Assembly (NCBI RefSeq): GCF_003386535.1
Contig: NZ_QTTN01000028.1
Location: 22,562-86,561 of the forward strand
From: Paenibacillus taihuensis
GTDB lineage: Bacteria; Bacillota; Bacilli; Paenibacillales; Paenibacillaceae
Reading direction: 5' to 3'
DNA length: 64,000 nucleotides
In this document: positions 47,863-56,928 of the stretch, piece by piece
How positions within the stretch are numbered: position 1 is the first letter of the stretch
Layout of the letters: every line of letters starts with the position of its first letter
Made by a program: the position numbers and the translations under genes
The notes under the pieces: generated by a model
Databases searched by the model: none
What the model saw: the letters and a program-made list of their open reading frames with translations, nothing else
What the model was told of the DNA's origin: nothing

Positions 47863-50800
47863 TTATGCTGCGTGGCTTGCGCCTGCTGCTTGTGCTTTGC
47901 GTTGACGCTTCGATTTACGGAAGAAGAACAGCTCGTAAATACAAGGGATGATCAACAGTGTAAGCAGTGTTGCTGCTGCCAGACCGCCGATTACAACGAT
48001 CGCAAGGCTTTGCGATACGATGCTTCCGCTCTCGGAGGAGCCGAATACGAGCGGCAGCATCGCCGAGATTGTAGCAATTGCTGTCATCAGAATCGGACGT
48101 GCACGCGTTGCCGCTGCTTCGATTAGCGATTCGCGAATCGTCATGTGCTTCTCGTTCTGTTTGACGCGGTCGATGAGTACGATCGCGTTCGTTACAACGA
48201 TACCGACAAGCATCAGTGCGCCGAATACCGCTGTGAAGTCAGGCGAGATGTTCGATACGATCAATCCAACGACTGCGCCGATTGCTGCAAGCGGCAGCGA
48301 GCACAGGATTGCAAGTGGTGCACGCAGTGTTTTGAATGTAACAACCATGATCAAGTATACGATACCGATTGCGATCATCATGATGATACCGAGATCCGCG
48401 AAATCGGAGGATTGGTCTGCCGATGCGCCGCCAACAGCGAACTTCACGCCTTCCGGAGCTTTCAGGTCGCCGACCTTCTTCGTGATTTCTTTGCCTACGA
48501 TCGACAATTGGCTAGGTTCAACGTCTGCCGTCACACGAACGTAAGGCTTGCCGTCTTTGTTGAAGTACTGGCTTGGTTGGTCAGACTTCACAAGCTTCGC
48601 AACGGAGGATACCGATGCTGGGCCAGTTGCTGTCATAATCGTCAGCTGATTCAGATCAGCTTCTGTCTTCGGATCAGCCATCGGCTGCAAAATAACGCTA
48701 GTCGTACGGCCATCCACATTTACAGTGCCGAGCGGGATCGGGTTCAGCATGCCTTGCAGCTGCTGTGCAACTTCTCCGGCTTTGGATTTGAGCGGATCCA
48801 TTTGGAATGTGTAAACCGGTTTCTTCTGCTCTTGGTTCGACTTCACTTTAATGACGTCTTTCACCGGTTTGATCGCGGCCATAACCTGATCTGCACCTTT
48901 GGAGATCGCTTCAAGGTCGTCGCCTGTTACGTCAATCGTAATTTGAGTCGAGCTGCCGCCGCCTGCGAAGTCCATTGCACCGGCATTCAGGTCAGCACCT
49001 GGGTAATTCTTACGCTCTGCTTTAATCGCTTCAATCAGCTTATCAGCATCTGCGCCAGCCTTCATATCAACGAGATACGTGACAAGTGTCGGCGACGATA
49101 CTTCACCGAACTTCGCACCGTCCGCGCTGTTGCCGTTCTGCATAAGCGCCCAGTCAATTTCATCGCGGCTATTGATGAATTTCTCCAGCTTGCGGCCTTC
49201 TTCAACGACTTTGTCATGCGGTGTTTCACTTGGATATTCAAGCGTGATGTTCAAGTTCTCCACATTGGAAGAGTCGAGCGCGCCTTTCGGCATCGCCATG
49301 TACGCGCCAACCGAACCGACCAACAATACAATTGCGATCAGAATCGGAAGCCATTTGTGCTGCAGGTTCCAAGCCAGGAAGTTCGCGAAACGTTTGGAGC
49401 CTTCGTGCTCTTTCATCTTCGTGTTACGCAGCAATACCGCGCTCAAGATCGGTACGACTGTCAGCGCAACGAGCAAGGATGCAAGAAGCGAGTACGTTAC
49501 TGTCAGTGCAAAAGGAAGCAGGAATGCTTGCAGCGAACCGCGGAGCAAGCCCATTGGCAAGAATACCGCTACCGTTACGAGCGTTGAGGATGTGATCGCT
49601 GTCGCTACTTCTTTTGTCGCATCCATAACGAGCTGTACAGAGAATTGCTCTTTCTGCACGCGGCGGTAAACGTTCTCGATAACAACGATACTATCGTCTA
49701 CGAGACGGCCTACCGCTACGGCAACGCCGCCAAGTGTAATGATGTTAAGTGTAATGCCGGACATTTGAAGCAAATACAGTGTAATACCAAGGGAAAGCGG
49801 AATCGATACGATCGTTACGAGCGTTGCACGCAGGTTGCGCATGAACAGCAGGATAACGATTGTGGCGAACAATGCACCCATCAATACTTCGCGAAGCATC
49901 GAGTTTACGGAATGCACGACTTGCTCGGATGTGCTCGAAAGCACTTTGATGTCCACGCCCTTCATATCTTTGTTCAGGCGATCTACTTCATCCTGTACGC
50001 CATTGCCGACTTTAACGGCATTCGCGTCAGCTGTTTTCGAGATGGTGAGCATAAGCACGTTCTTGCCATCCAAGCTGCTGATGCTCTCCAGTTGATTTTG
50101 CGGTTCAACAGTGGCTACATCGCCAAGCGTTACGCCGTCAGCGACTGGCATCTTCCGCAGCGTATCCAGATCGTTGATCGAAGCTTCTACGTTAATGTTG
50201 CCGGACGCGCCATCGATTGTTTTCTCGCCGATGGAAGCTGCTACGCCGCGGTTTTGCAGAACGCCCATTAGTGCTTGGAATGGTATGCCTTTGGAAGCAA
50301 GCTTATCTGCATCCGGTGTTACTGTAACGTTAGGCGTCGATTTGCCGCTGAGCGAAACATCGCCTGCGCCGTCCACTTTCTTGAACGCGTTGATAATGTC
50401 CTTCTCCGCTTTGTCGCGGTCTGCTTCTTTGATACCGTCGAGATTGATCGATACCCAAGAGATCGGAATCATCGATGTGTTGAATTGCACCACATACGGT
50501 GTCATAACACGTTCAGGAAGCTGCACGGAGCGAACAGCTGCTTCAACTTCCGCCTTTGCATCCTTCATATTTGTTTTCGAGTCAAAAGAAAGATCGATCT
50601 TCGAGAAGCCGTTACCGGATGACGAGGTCATGAGGCTCTTTCCTTTAACGAATTGCACAGCCTCTTCGAGCTTGGCTGTTACTTCTGTCTCCATCGATTT
50701 GGCATCATAGCCCGGCCCAATCGCGGCGATCGTTACCATCGGATTGTCAGCTTCAGGCAGGAACTCCATCGGCAGCCGGAAGTAACTGATAACCCCCATT

Positions 50801-50871
50801 ACGAGTGCCATTAGCACTACGAGTTTCATTGCGGCTTTGTTATTGAAAGCCCATTTGGTAATCCATTGCAT
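47863..50871 (-). CDS. RND family efflux transporter (AcrB/SwrC-like)
   Basis: A 1002-residue proton-driven pump with 12 membrane helices and two large extracytoplasmic loops. It resembles SwrC/YerP of B. subtilis, which exports surfactin and other amphiphiles. It begins VTKWAFNNKAAM-like near the membrane, has GGVAVAVGRLVDDSIVVIENV with the proton-relay aspartates in helix 4 and VGIVVTNAIVLIDR in helix 10. No adaptor protein gene is nearby. Divergent from the ABC/TetR unit. Confidence 0.93.
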   Translation of the reverse strand: MQWITKWAFNNKAAMKLVVLMALVMGVISYFRLPMEFLPEADNPMVTIAAIGPGYDAKSMETEVTAKLEEAVQFVKGKSLMTSSSGNGFSKIDLSFDSKTNMKDAKAEVEAAVRSVQLPERVMTPYVVQFNTSMIPISWVSINLDGIKEADRDKAEKDIINAFKKVDGAGDVSLSGKSTPNVTVTPDADKLASKGIPFQALMGVLQNRGVAASIGEKTIDGASGNINVEASINDLDTLRKMPVADGVTLGDVATVEPQNQLESISSLDGKNVLMLTISKTADANAVKVGNGVQDEVDRLNKDMKGVDIKVLSSTSEQVVHSVNSMLREVLMGALFATIVILLFMRNLRATLVTIVSIPLSLGITLYLLQMSGITLNIITLGGVAVAVGRLVDDSIVVIENVYRRVQKEQFSVQLVMDATKEVATAITSSTLVTVAVFLPMGLLRGSLQAFLLPFALTVTYSLLASLLVALTVVPILSAVLLRNTKMKEHEGSKRFANFLAWNLQHKWLPILIAIVLLVGSVGAYMAMPKGALDSSNVENLNITLEYPSETPHDKVVEEGRKLEKFINSRDEIDWALMQNGNSADGAKFGEVSSPTLVTYLVDMKAGADADKLIEAIKAERKNYPGADLNAGAMDFAGGGSSTQITIDVTGDDLEAISKGADQVMAAIKPVKDVIKVKSNQEQKKPVYTFQMDPLKSKAGEVAQQLQGMLNPIPLGTVNVDGRTTSVILQPMADPKTEADLNQLTIMTATGPASVSSVAKLVKSDQPSQYFNKDGKPYVRVTADVEPSQLSIVGKEITKKVGDLKAPEGVKFAVGGASADQSSDFADLGIIMMIAIGIVYLIMVVTFKTLRAPLAILCSLPLAAIGAVVGLIVSNISPDFTAVFGALMLVGIVVTNAIVLIDRVKQNEKHMTIRESLIEAAATRARPILMTAIATISAMLPLVFGSSESGSIVSQSLAIVVIGGLAAATLLTLLIIPCIYELFFFRKSKRQRKAQAAGASHAA

Positions 50872-50920
50872 TATTATTCATTTTCTCCCTTCATATGGTT
50901 TTCCTATGACTCCCTGTTAA

Positions 50921-50967
50921 AGAATACCGAATTCAAGTGTTATCTGTAAACGTCTCTAGACCAGTCT
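50921..50967 (-). promoter_or_regulatory. Candidate promoter and palindrome of the RND pump
   Basis: On the minus strand TTTACA (50945-50950), 18 bases, TATTCT (50921-50926). Just upstream is AGAC-CA-GTCT (50958-50967), like the TAGACCRGTCTA core recognised by LmrA/YxaF-type TetR repressors in B. subtilis. A second palindrome, GTCTCGAGAC, is at 51000-51009. Confidence 0.4.
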
Positions 50968-51014
50968 TTATCCCCGACCTAAGACGGAGGCGCAGATGCG
51001 TCTCGAGACAAGTC

Positions 51015-51030
51015 GTGAGTGATTACTCAC
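51015..51030. promoter_or_regulatory. TetR-type operator 1
   Basis: Perfect palindromic arms GTGAGT-GATT-ACTCAC ending one base before the -35 of the ABC promoter. Its core reappears in inverted form at 51065-51078. Confidence 0.6.
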
Positions 51031-51059
51031 TTTACAGCAGCCTTGACGCGAGTTATGAT
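51031..51059 (+). promoter_or_regulatory. Promoter of the ABC exporter genes
   Basis: TTTACA (51031-51036), 17 bases, TATGAT (51054-51059). It is bracketed by the two operator palindromes. Confidence 0.6.
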
Positions 51060-51063
51060 TGAA

Positions 51064-51079
51064 GTGAGTAATCACTCAT
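51064..51079. promoter_or_regulatory. TetR-type operator 2
   Basis: GTGAGT-AATC-ACTCAT, the inverted form of operator 1 except for the outermost base, covering the predicted transcription start. The two centres are 49 bases apart. Confidence 0.6.
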
Positions 51080-51105
51080 TTTGATAATAAAGGATGTGAG
51101 TCTTC

Positions 51106-51858
51106 ATGTCATCTAATCCATCAACTTCAACAGCCGCTCCGGTCGTGGATGTTCGCAACATTACCCGGCGCTTCGGCGACAAAACCGTCCTCGACGATAT
51201 CTCGTTCGGGGTCGAGCGCGGCGAGCTGCTTGGACTGCTCGGACCATCCGGCTCAGGCAAAACAACGCTGATCAAGCTGATCACCGGCATCGACAAAGCC
51301 GACGGCGGCAGCGTCGTCATGCTCGGCGAACGGATGCCGAAGCTGGCTATGCTGCAGCGGTTCGGTTATATGGCGCAGTCCGACGCGCTCTATAACGAGC
51401 TGACGGCTAAGGAGAATCTTACCTTCTTCGGCTCGCTCTTCGGGCTGAAAGGCAAACAGCTCGGGTCCCGTATTCAAGAGGCAATGGCGATCGTAAACCT
51501 GCAGGACCACCTGAACAAGACGGTTGCCTCCTATTCCGGCGGGATGAAACGCCGCTTGTCGCTGGCTCTTGCGCTGCTGCATGAACCGGAGCTGCTCATC
51601 CTCGATGAGCCGACGGTCGGGATTGACCCGGTGCTGCGTCAATCCATCTGGCATGAGCTCGGCGCGATGCGGGAACGCGGGACGACGATCATCTTGACGA
51701 CGCATGTCATGGACGAGGCTGAGAAGTGCGATCGTCTCGGCATGATCCGCGACGGCAAGCTGATTGCGATTGATACACCTGCCGCGATTAAGGAGAAGAG
51801 CGGCACAGCAACTATTGAAGAAGCGTTCATCGTTTACGGGGGAGGTGTTCGGGCATGA
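51106..51858 (+). CDS. ABC transporter ATP-binding protein
   Basis: A 250-residue exporter ATPase with Walker A GPSGSGKTT, Q-loop YMAQSD, signature YSGGMKRR and Walker B LLILDEPTVGIDP followed by LTTHVMDEAEKCDR. The type pairs with ABC-2 permeases that export drugs, lipids or antibiotics. It overlaps the permease gene by four bases (ATGA), so translation is coupled. ATG 51106 follows AGGATGTG. Confidence 0.94.
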   Translation: MSSNPSTSTAAPVVDVRNITRRFGDKTVLDDISFGVERGELLGLLGPSGSGKTTLIKLITGIDKADGGSVVMLGERMPKLAMLQRFGYMAQSDALYNELTAKENLTFFGSLFGLKGKQLGSRIQEAMAIVNLQDHLNKTVASYSGGMKRRLSLALALLHEPELLILDEPTVGIDPVLRQSIWHELGAMRERGTTIILTTHVMDEAEKCDRLGMIRDGKLIAIDTPAAIKEKSGTATIEEAFIVYGGGVRA

Positions 51859-52874
51859 GAATCCGCGCGCTAGCCATTCGAATTATTCGCCAGTTTGTAC
51901 GCGATAAGAGAACACTGGCACTACTGTTCCTTGCTCCTCTGCTCATTCTTACATTAATGAAGCTTGTTTTTAACGGCAATGCCGTTGAGCCGAACATCGG
52001 TGTCGTTCAAATTCCCGCTGCCATCGTCGAACGGTTATCCAGCTCGGATGCAAACGTAACGAAGTACGACGATGCTGGCGCTGCCGATCAAGCACTGAAG
52101 GACGGCTCTTTGGATGCGGTGCTCTCGCTTGCCGGCGGTAAGCCTGACATCACGCTTGAAGGCAGCGACCCTTCCACGAGCAAAATGGTGCTCCTTCTCC
52201 TCCAGCGCACTATGAGCGCGGAAGAGCCGGGTGTCGCGCCAGCTGTAACGTATTTGCACGGCAGCGCCGATATGGCTTCATTCGACTATTTTGGCCCTGT
52301 TCTGATCGGCTTCTTCTCCTTCTTCTTCGTGTTCATGCTCGCAGGCGTTTCGTTCCTTCGCGAACGAACCAGCGGAACGCTTGAGCGGTTGCTTGCAACG
52401 CCAATTCGAAGATTCGAAGTCGTGCTTGGATACTTGACTGGCTTTGGTCTCTTCACCCTGCTGCAAGCCGCACTCATCGCTTGGTTCGCCATCGATATCC
52501 TCGGGCTCTATATGGACGGATCGATCTGGCTTGTGCTGCTGATGAATTTGCTATTGTCGCTTACCGCGCTGACCCTTGGGACGCTGCTGTCTTCTTTTGC
52601 AAGCAATGAGTTTCAGATCATTCAGTTCATCCCGATTGTGGTTGTGCCGCAGGTGTTCTTCTCCGGCCTGTTCAATCTGGATTCGATGACGCCGTGGCTG
52701 CAAGGCTTGAGTCGTATCATGCCCCTCTACTATGGTGCGGACGCGATGCGAGGCATTATGATCCGAGGCGAAGGCTTCAGCGATATTCAGCTCGATATCT
52801 ATGTATTGCTCGGCTTCTCGATTATCTTCGCGCTGCTCAACGTGCTTGCGCTGAAGAAGCACCGTTCGATTTAA
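51855..52874 (+). CDS. ABC-2 type transporter permease
   Basis: A 339-residue permease with an N-terminal helix, a large extracytoplasmic domain (about 45-140) and five C-terminal helices including FLRERTSGTLERLLATPIRRFEVVLGY, the family's conserved intracellular helix. Substrate unknown; the TetR context suggests drug or toxin export. Confidence 0.92.
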   Translation: MRIRALAIRIIRQFVRDKRTLALLFLAPLLILTLMKLVFNGNAVEPNIGVVQIPAAIVERLSSSDANVTKYDDAGAADQALKDGSLDAVLSLAGGKPDITLEGSDPSTSKMVLLLLQRTMSAEEPGVAPAVTYLHGSADMASFDYFGPVLIGFFSFFFVFMLAGVSFLRERTSGTLERLLATPIRRFEVVLGYLTGFGLFTLLQAALIAWFAIDILGLYMDGSIWLVLLMNLLLSLTALTLGTLLSSFASNEFQIIQFIPIVVVPQVFFSGLFNLDSMTPWLQGLSRIMPLYYGADAMRGIMIRGEGFSDIQLDIYVLLGFSIIFALLNVLALKKHRSI

Positions 52875-52951
52875 CAACAGCAGGCCTGATGTGATATGAT
52901 CGTGGCTAGTTGATAGACAGCGATTGGGGCAACCTTAGGAGTTGATTGGGA

Positions 52952-53620
52952 ATGACCGAAACGATGGAGCAGTGGATGGAAGAGCTCTTGAAGAACGAAA
53001 CGGCCAGCGAGAAGATGACCGAGAAGCAGGCGAAAATCTTGGCGTCCGCCATTGAAGTATTCGCCGAGAAAGGCTACGCCGCTTCTTCGACAAGCGAGAT
53101 CGCGCAGCGCGCCGGAGTCGCCGAAGGCACGATCTTCCGCCATTATAAGACGAAGAAGGAGCTGCTCCTCTCTATTGTAGCTCCGGCGGTAACGAAGCTC
53201 ATCGCGCCGTTCGTCATGCGCGGCTTCGGCAAAGTGCTTGATTCCAATTACGAGCATTTCGACGAGGTGCTGCGAGCGATGATAGAGAATCGGATTGAGT
53301 TTATCCAGAAACATCGCAGCATTCTGAAGATCCTACTGCAAGAAATTCCGTTTCACCCGGAACTGCAGGTGCATATCCAGAAAGATATTCTTGCGAAGGT
53401 GCTTGAACGGCTTCAGAAGATCGTCGTCAAATTCCAAGCGCAAGGCCAAATGGTTGACTTGCCTTCGAGTACGATCATTAGGCTGTGCATATCCACCATT
53501 ATGGGTTATATCGCTGTTCGTACCATTTACGGCGAACGCGAAGATGCGGTATGGGATGATGCGAAAGAACGCGACGAAACCATTCGATTTATCATGCGCG
53601 GGCTTGGCTATAACGGTTAG
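52952..53620 (+). CDS. TetR/AcrR family transcriptional regulator
   Basis: A 222-residue repressor with an N-terminal TetR HTH (about 25-75, ASAIEVFAEKGYAASSTSEIAQRAGVAEGTIFRHYKTKKELL) and a helical ligand domain. ATG 52952 is ten bases after TAGGAG. It follows the ABC genes on the same strand, and the palindromes at 51015 and 51064 are its probable targets. Confidence 0.94.
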   Translation: MTETMEQWMEELLKNETASEKMTEKQAKILASAIEVFAEKGYAASSTSEIAQRAGVAEGTIFRHYKTKKELLLSIVAPAVTKLIAPFVMRGFGKVLDSNYEHFDEVLRAMIENRIEFIQKHRSILKILLQEIPFHPELQVHIQKDILAKVLERLQKIVVKFQAQGQMVDLPSSTIIRLCISTIMGYIAVRTIYGEREDAVWDDAKERDETIRFIMRGLGYNG

Positions 53621-53634
53621 TAAACCAAACATTC

Positions 53635-53665
53635 AAGGGCACCTCATTATGATGAGGTGCCCTTC
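53635..53665. terminator. Bidirectional terminator
   Basis: AGGGCACCTCA and TGAGGTGCCCT form a perfect 11-bp stem between convergent genes, with T-rich flank TTCTATTTT on the plus side. Confidence 0.85.
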
Positions 53666-54210
53666 TATTTTCCCGTTCCTGCTTGATATTGCACCTTTAT
53701 ATCTCCGATTACCCAGTTCACCATATCCTCATTGATGATTTCCGTAATGGCACGCTTATGCTTGTCGAGCTCTTCTTGCGAGATATAGATATTCACTTTA
53801 TTCTTCGTTTCATCTAACCCGACTCCCCCGATGCGGAGCGCTTCCGCATGTTGAAAAATTTTCGCTTTGCCTTGCACGAGTTGATCGTAAGAATACTTCA
53901 CATAGCTGATCTTCAGCTTATCGCTCATCTTGCTCTTGCCTCTGATGGCTGCTTCTTGCTGCACCGATTTCGAGCTTTGCGTCAGCAGCATTACAGTATG
54001 TCCATCCTCGGTAAAAGCACCGGCGTAAGCATCCCTGTAGTTTGATTTCATATACGTCTCAAGCAGTGCGCGGTCTTGCTGCAGTGCATTCATTGTTTTC
54101 GGAAGAGGGGCCTGATCGGAAGTTCCGAAGGAAACGATACTCACGATCAACACAGCAATCACAATCGCAGCAATGCAGAAACCGATGACGACCATCCTTC
54201 TCGTTGACAT
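53665..54210 (-). CDS. Uncharacterised membrane-anchored protein
   Basis: A 181-residue protein with one N-terminal membrane helix (about 6-28) and an extracytoplasmic mixed domain. I do not recognise a family. ATG 54210 follows GGAGGT by eight bases. It lies between a TetR terminator and an MFS gene. Confidence 0.7.
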   Translation of the reverse strand: MSTRRMVVIGFCIAAIVIAVLIVSIVSFGTSDQAPLPKTMNALQQDRALLETYMKSNYRDAYAGAFTEDGHTVMLLTQSSKSVQQEAAIRGKSKMSDKLKISYVKYSYDQLVQGKAKIFQHAEALRIGGVGLDETKNKVNIYISQEELDKHKRAITEIINEDMVNWVIGDIKVQYQAGTGK

Positions 54211-54250
54211 GGATCGTTACCTCCATTCGCCCTAATTGATAACAAAAGAA

Positions 54251-54277
54251 GACGCGCACGGTCTCCCCGTACACGTC
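54251..54277 (-). terminator. Terminator of the first MFS gene
   Basis: GACGTGTACGG and CCGTGCGCGTC pair with one or two mismatches and are followed by TTCTTTTG on the minus strand. Confidence 0.6.
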
Positions 54278-54303
54278 TTTATAATCCTATTGTAACCTAC
54301 CTA

Positions 54304-55497
54304 TTATTCAGATAACACACCGGCCTTGTGTGACGCTGTGTTGTCCAGCGCGCGGAACCGCAGCAGCAGCACGATTCCCGCCAGCGAGAGCAAGCCGCCT
54401 GCCACATAAGGCAATGTAATTTCGGCGGAGAACAACGCTGCGCCGACTAGCGGACCGATGATGCGGCCGAGGCTGTCCATCGAAGAGCTAAGTCCGGAAG
54501 CAACCCCTTGTCCAACGGTCGTCTTCTGCGTAATTAATGAGGTTACGCATGGACGGATAAGCGCGTTGCCGATACCGAAGATCGCGAGGTATATCGTTGC
54601 TGTCGTCAGGCTGTGTGCCGTCACGAGAAGCAGGAAACCTATAGCCGAGATTACGAGTCCAGCCGCGATGTACATTGGCTCTTGCCCTTTGCGAATCCGC
54701 CTGCGAACGACGCCGCCTTGGATTAGCGCGCCGACAAGGCCGCAGACGAGGAACATGATGCCGACTTGAAGCGGAGTGACATCGAAGCGCTTCATGCCGA
54801 ACAGCTGCAGCGTCGCTTCAAGGCCTGCAAGCGAGACCGATACGATCAGCGCGAGCACGTACAAATATTTGAGCGAACCGGTGAACGCCTTCCACCGGGA
54901 AGGCTTCTTCTCGCCTGCTGCCGCTCTCATCTCAGGTGTGAGTGATTCCGGCATCTTCGTCACGGCAATCAGAAACGTGATGAGTGCGAGCGCAGCTGCC
55001 GCGAAGAACGGTGTATTTTGCGATACGAGACTTAATAGTCCGCCGAAGCCAGGACCGATCGTGAAGCCAAGGCCGATCGACATGCCGACAAGTCCCATAC
55101 CTCTTGTCCGCTGGTCGGGCGGCGTTATATCTGCTACATAAGCGACGATTACGGAAGTTACGGCTCCTGAGAACAGACCGCCTAATATTCTGGATGCGTA
55201 CATGATCGGCAGGCTGCCGTCTGCAATGCCGAACAGCAGGAAGCTTGCAGCGAAGCCGAGAACCCCGATCAGAATAACTGGACGACGGCCGATCCGGTCG
55301 GACAGTCCTCCCCAGATCGGAGACAGCAGGAACGCTACTGCCGAATAGATGGATAACATGAGTCCGGTATGGAATTCAACCGCGCCCGGACTTGCCTTTT
55401 TAATAAGCTCCGGCAAAACCGGAATAATAATCCCAAACCCGATAAATGTCGTAATGAGCATCATCATCACGACGCCAAGTCGTTTGTCTTTGATCAT
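54304..55497 (-). CDS. MFS drug efflux transporter (TetA/Bmr-like)
   Basis: A 397-residue proton antiporter of the 12-helix drug/H+ class. The motif-A signature is GGLSDRIGRRP near residue 65 and motif C is GFTIGPGFGGLL near 145. Family and length resemble TetA and NorA/Bmr pumps; the substrate cannot be read from sequence. ATG 55497 follows GGAGGG. Confidence 0.9.
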   Translation of the reverse strand: MIKDKRLGVVMMMLITTFIGFGIIIPVLPELIKKASPGAVEFHTGLMLSIYSAVAFLLSPIWGGLSDRIGRRPVILIGVLGFAASFLLFGIADGSLPIMYASRILGGLFSGAVTSVIVAYVADITPPDQRTRGMGLVGMSIGLGFTIGPGFGGLLSLVSQNTPFFAAAALALITFLIAVTKMPESLTPEMRAAAGEKKPSRWKAFTGSLKYLYVLALIVSVSLAGLEATLQLFGMKRFDVTPLQVGIMFLVCGLVGALIQGGVVRRRIRKGQEPMYIAAGLVISAIGFLLLVTAHSLTTATIYLAIFGIGNALIRPCVTSLITQKTTVGQGVASGLSSSMDSLGRIIGPLVGAALFSAEITLPYVAGGLLSLAGIVLLLRFRALDNTASHKAGVLSE

Positions 55498-55515
55498 CTT
55501 GTTCCCTCCACTCCA

Positions 55516-56784
55516 TCATCGTACCACATCTGCCTTATGTCTTGTTATGAACAAATGAAGAACAAACAAGACGAGCAGATCGGCGCCGCTAACGAGAAAC
55601 GGAGCATGTGGACCCAGTACATCCCATAGTTTTCCTGACATGATACTGCCAACTACCGTGCCAAGTCCTTCGATGGTCAGGAAGAAGCCCCACACCGCTC
55701 CCCGCTCCGCTTTCGGGATCGCCTGAGCGATCAGCGCGTTCCAAGCCGGAATAATACAGGCGTAGCCAAGCCCTACGAAGGCGATAATAACCATTACAAG
55801 CGGTAAATTACGCGTGTAGCCTAAGATCGACAACGATATCGCGCCAGTTAAGAAGCCAACATGCAAGAACCATCTGGTTCCGAATTTATCGACCCACTTG
55901 CCGACAGGAATGAGGCCAAGCACGATCACCGCCCCGCTGCAGATCAAGTACAAGCTGTACTGCTCCGGCGTGAGATGAAGCACCGTACGAGCAAATTGAG
56001 TCAGCACCGGTGTCAACAGCCCTAGTGCAAGGTTCTGAAGAAACATGGCTGGATACAGCAGCTTGCTGGCGTGCAGCGACTTGCCCACTCTTGCGAAGTA
56101 GCGGCGAACGCGCTCGAGCCATGGCAAATGATGCTCCCCTGCATGTTCCGCCGCAGCCGCTACAGGAGCCTCGTCCCGATTCTCAAGTGCCAGCGATTGT
56201 TTACGACCTGGCAGGAACCACGCCACAAGGATAACGACAACCATCATGCCAAGCAATATTCGAAAGGCGGGTGTATACGTATGTACAATAAAGAAGTTAA
56301 TGACGATTGGTCCGCAGCCAACACCAGTGAGCCACGCCATATAGACGACGCTCATAATGGTTCCGCTGGATTCGTTGCCCGCAACGGTTGTCGCCCCGTT
56401 GATGACACATGGCCATAGCGGTGATGTCCCTACTCCGAGCAGCAGACAAGCGACGACAATCCATCCCATTCCGCTCGTGAATGAGACGATCACGACGGAG
56501 GCGGTTGTGAACAAGACGCCGAACAGCATGACGAACCTGTAGCCGATCCGGTCGATGACCCAGCCAAGCGGACTGCGGAAGGCGTTATCGCCTATATATT
56601 GAAGCGCGAGTGCCCAACCGACCGCATAGGCGGACAGATCGAGCGCTTGTCTCATATAAACAGGTAGAATCGAGACGAGCAAAGCTCCCTTCACGAATTC
56701 AACCAAATACATAATAATGAGCAGCTGGACGACAAATGGTGACGATAATACTTTTTTTCCAGCCCAGCCTTTCGCGATTTTCAT
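55516..56784 (-). CDS. MFS transporter
   Basis: A 422-residue, 12-helix transporter that begins MKIAKGWAGKKVLSS. Motif A appears as GWVIDRIGYRF and a later repeat as GKWVDKFGTRW. It has little similarity to the neighbouring MFS gene, with only 18 bases between them. Substrate unknown. ATG 56784 follows AAGGGG by seven bases; a longer frame to 56814 has no ribosome site. Confidence 0.88.
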   Translation of the reverse strand: MKIAKGWAGKKVLSSPFVVQLLIIMYLVEFVKGALLVSILPVYMRQALDLSAYAVGWALALQYIGDNAFRSPLGWVIDRIGYRFVMLFGVLFTTASVVIVSFTSGMGWIVVACLLLGVGTSPLWPCVINGATTVAGNESSGTIMSVVYMAWLTGVGCGPIVINFFIVHTYTPAFRILLGMMVVVILVAWFLPGRKQSLALENRDEAPVAAAAEHAGEHHLPWLERVRRYFARVGKSLHASKLLYPAMFLQNLALGLLTPVLTQFARTVLHLTPEQYSLYLICSGAVIVLGLIPVGKWVDKFGTRWFLHVGFLTGAISLSILGYTRNLPLVMVIIAFVGLGYACIIPAWNALIAQAIPKAERGAVWGFFLTIEGLGTVVGSIMSGKLWDVLGPHAPFLVSGADLLVLFVLHLFITRHKADVVR

Positions 56785-56852
56785 ACTCGTTCCCCTTCCA
56801 TGCTTGCTTTGCATTATGAATGAGTCCCAATTATTCTAAGCAAAAAAGTTAC

Positions 56853-56880
56853 TTGCAATCCCCCCTAGTTTTGCTATACT
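56853..56880 (+). promoter_or_regulatory. SigA promoter of speA
   Basis: TTGCAA (56853-56858), 16 bases, TATACT (56875-56880), about 49 bases before the speA start. Confidence 0.6.
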
Positions 56881-56928
56881 GGGCTTTGTTTGTAAACACA
56901 CTCACACTAACACGAAAGGCTGGGATGA

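Noticed and set aside
48145..49587. Long plus-strand open frame antisense to the RND pump
   Set aside because: Shadow of a well-supported gene; biased composition and no family features.
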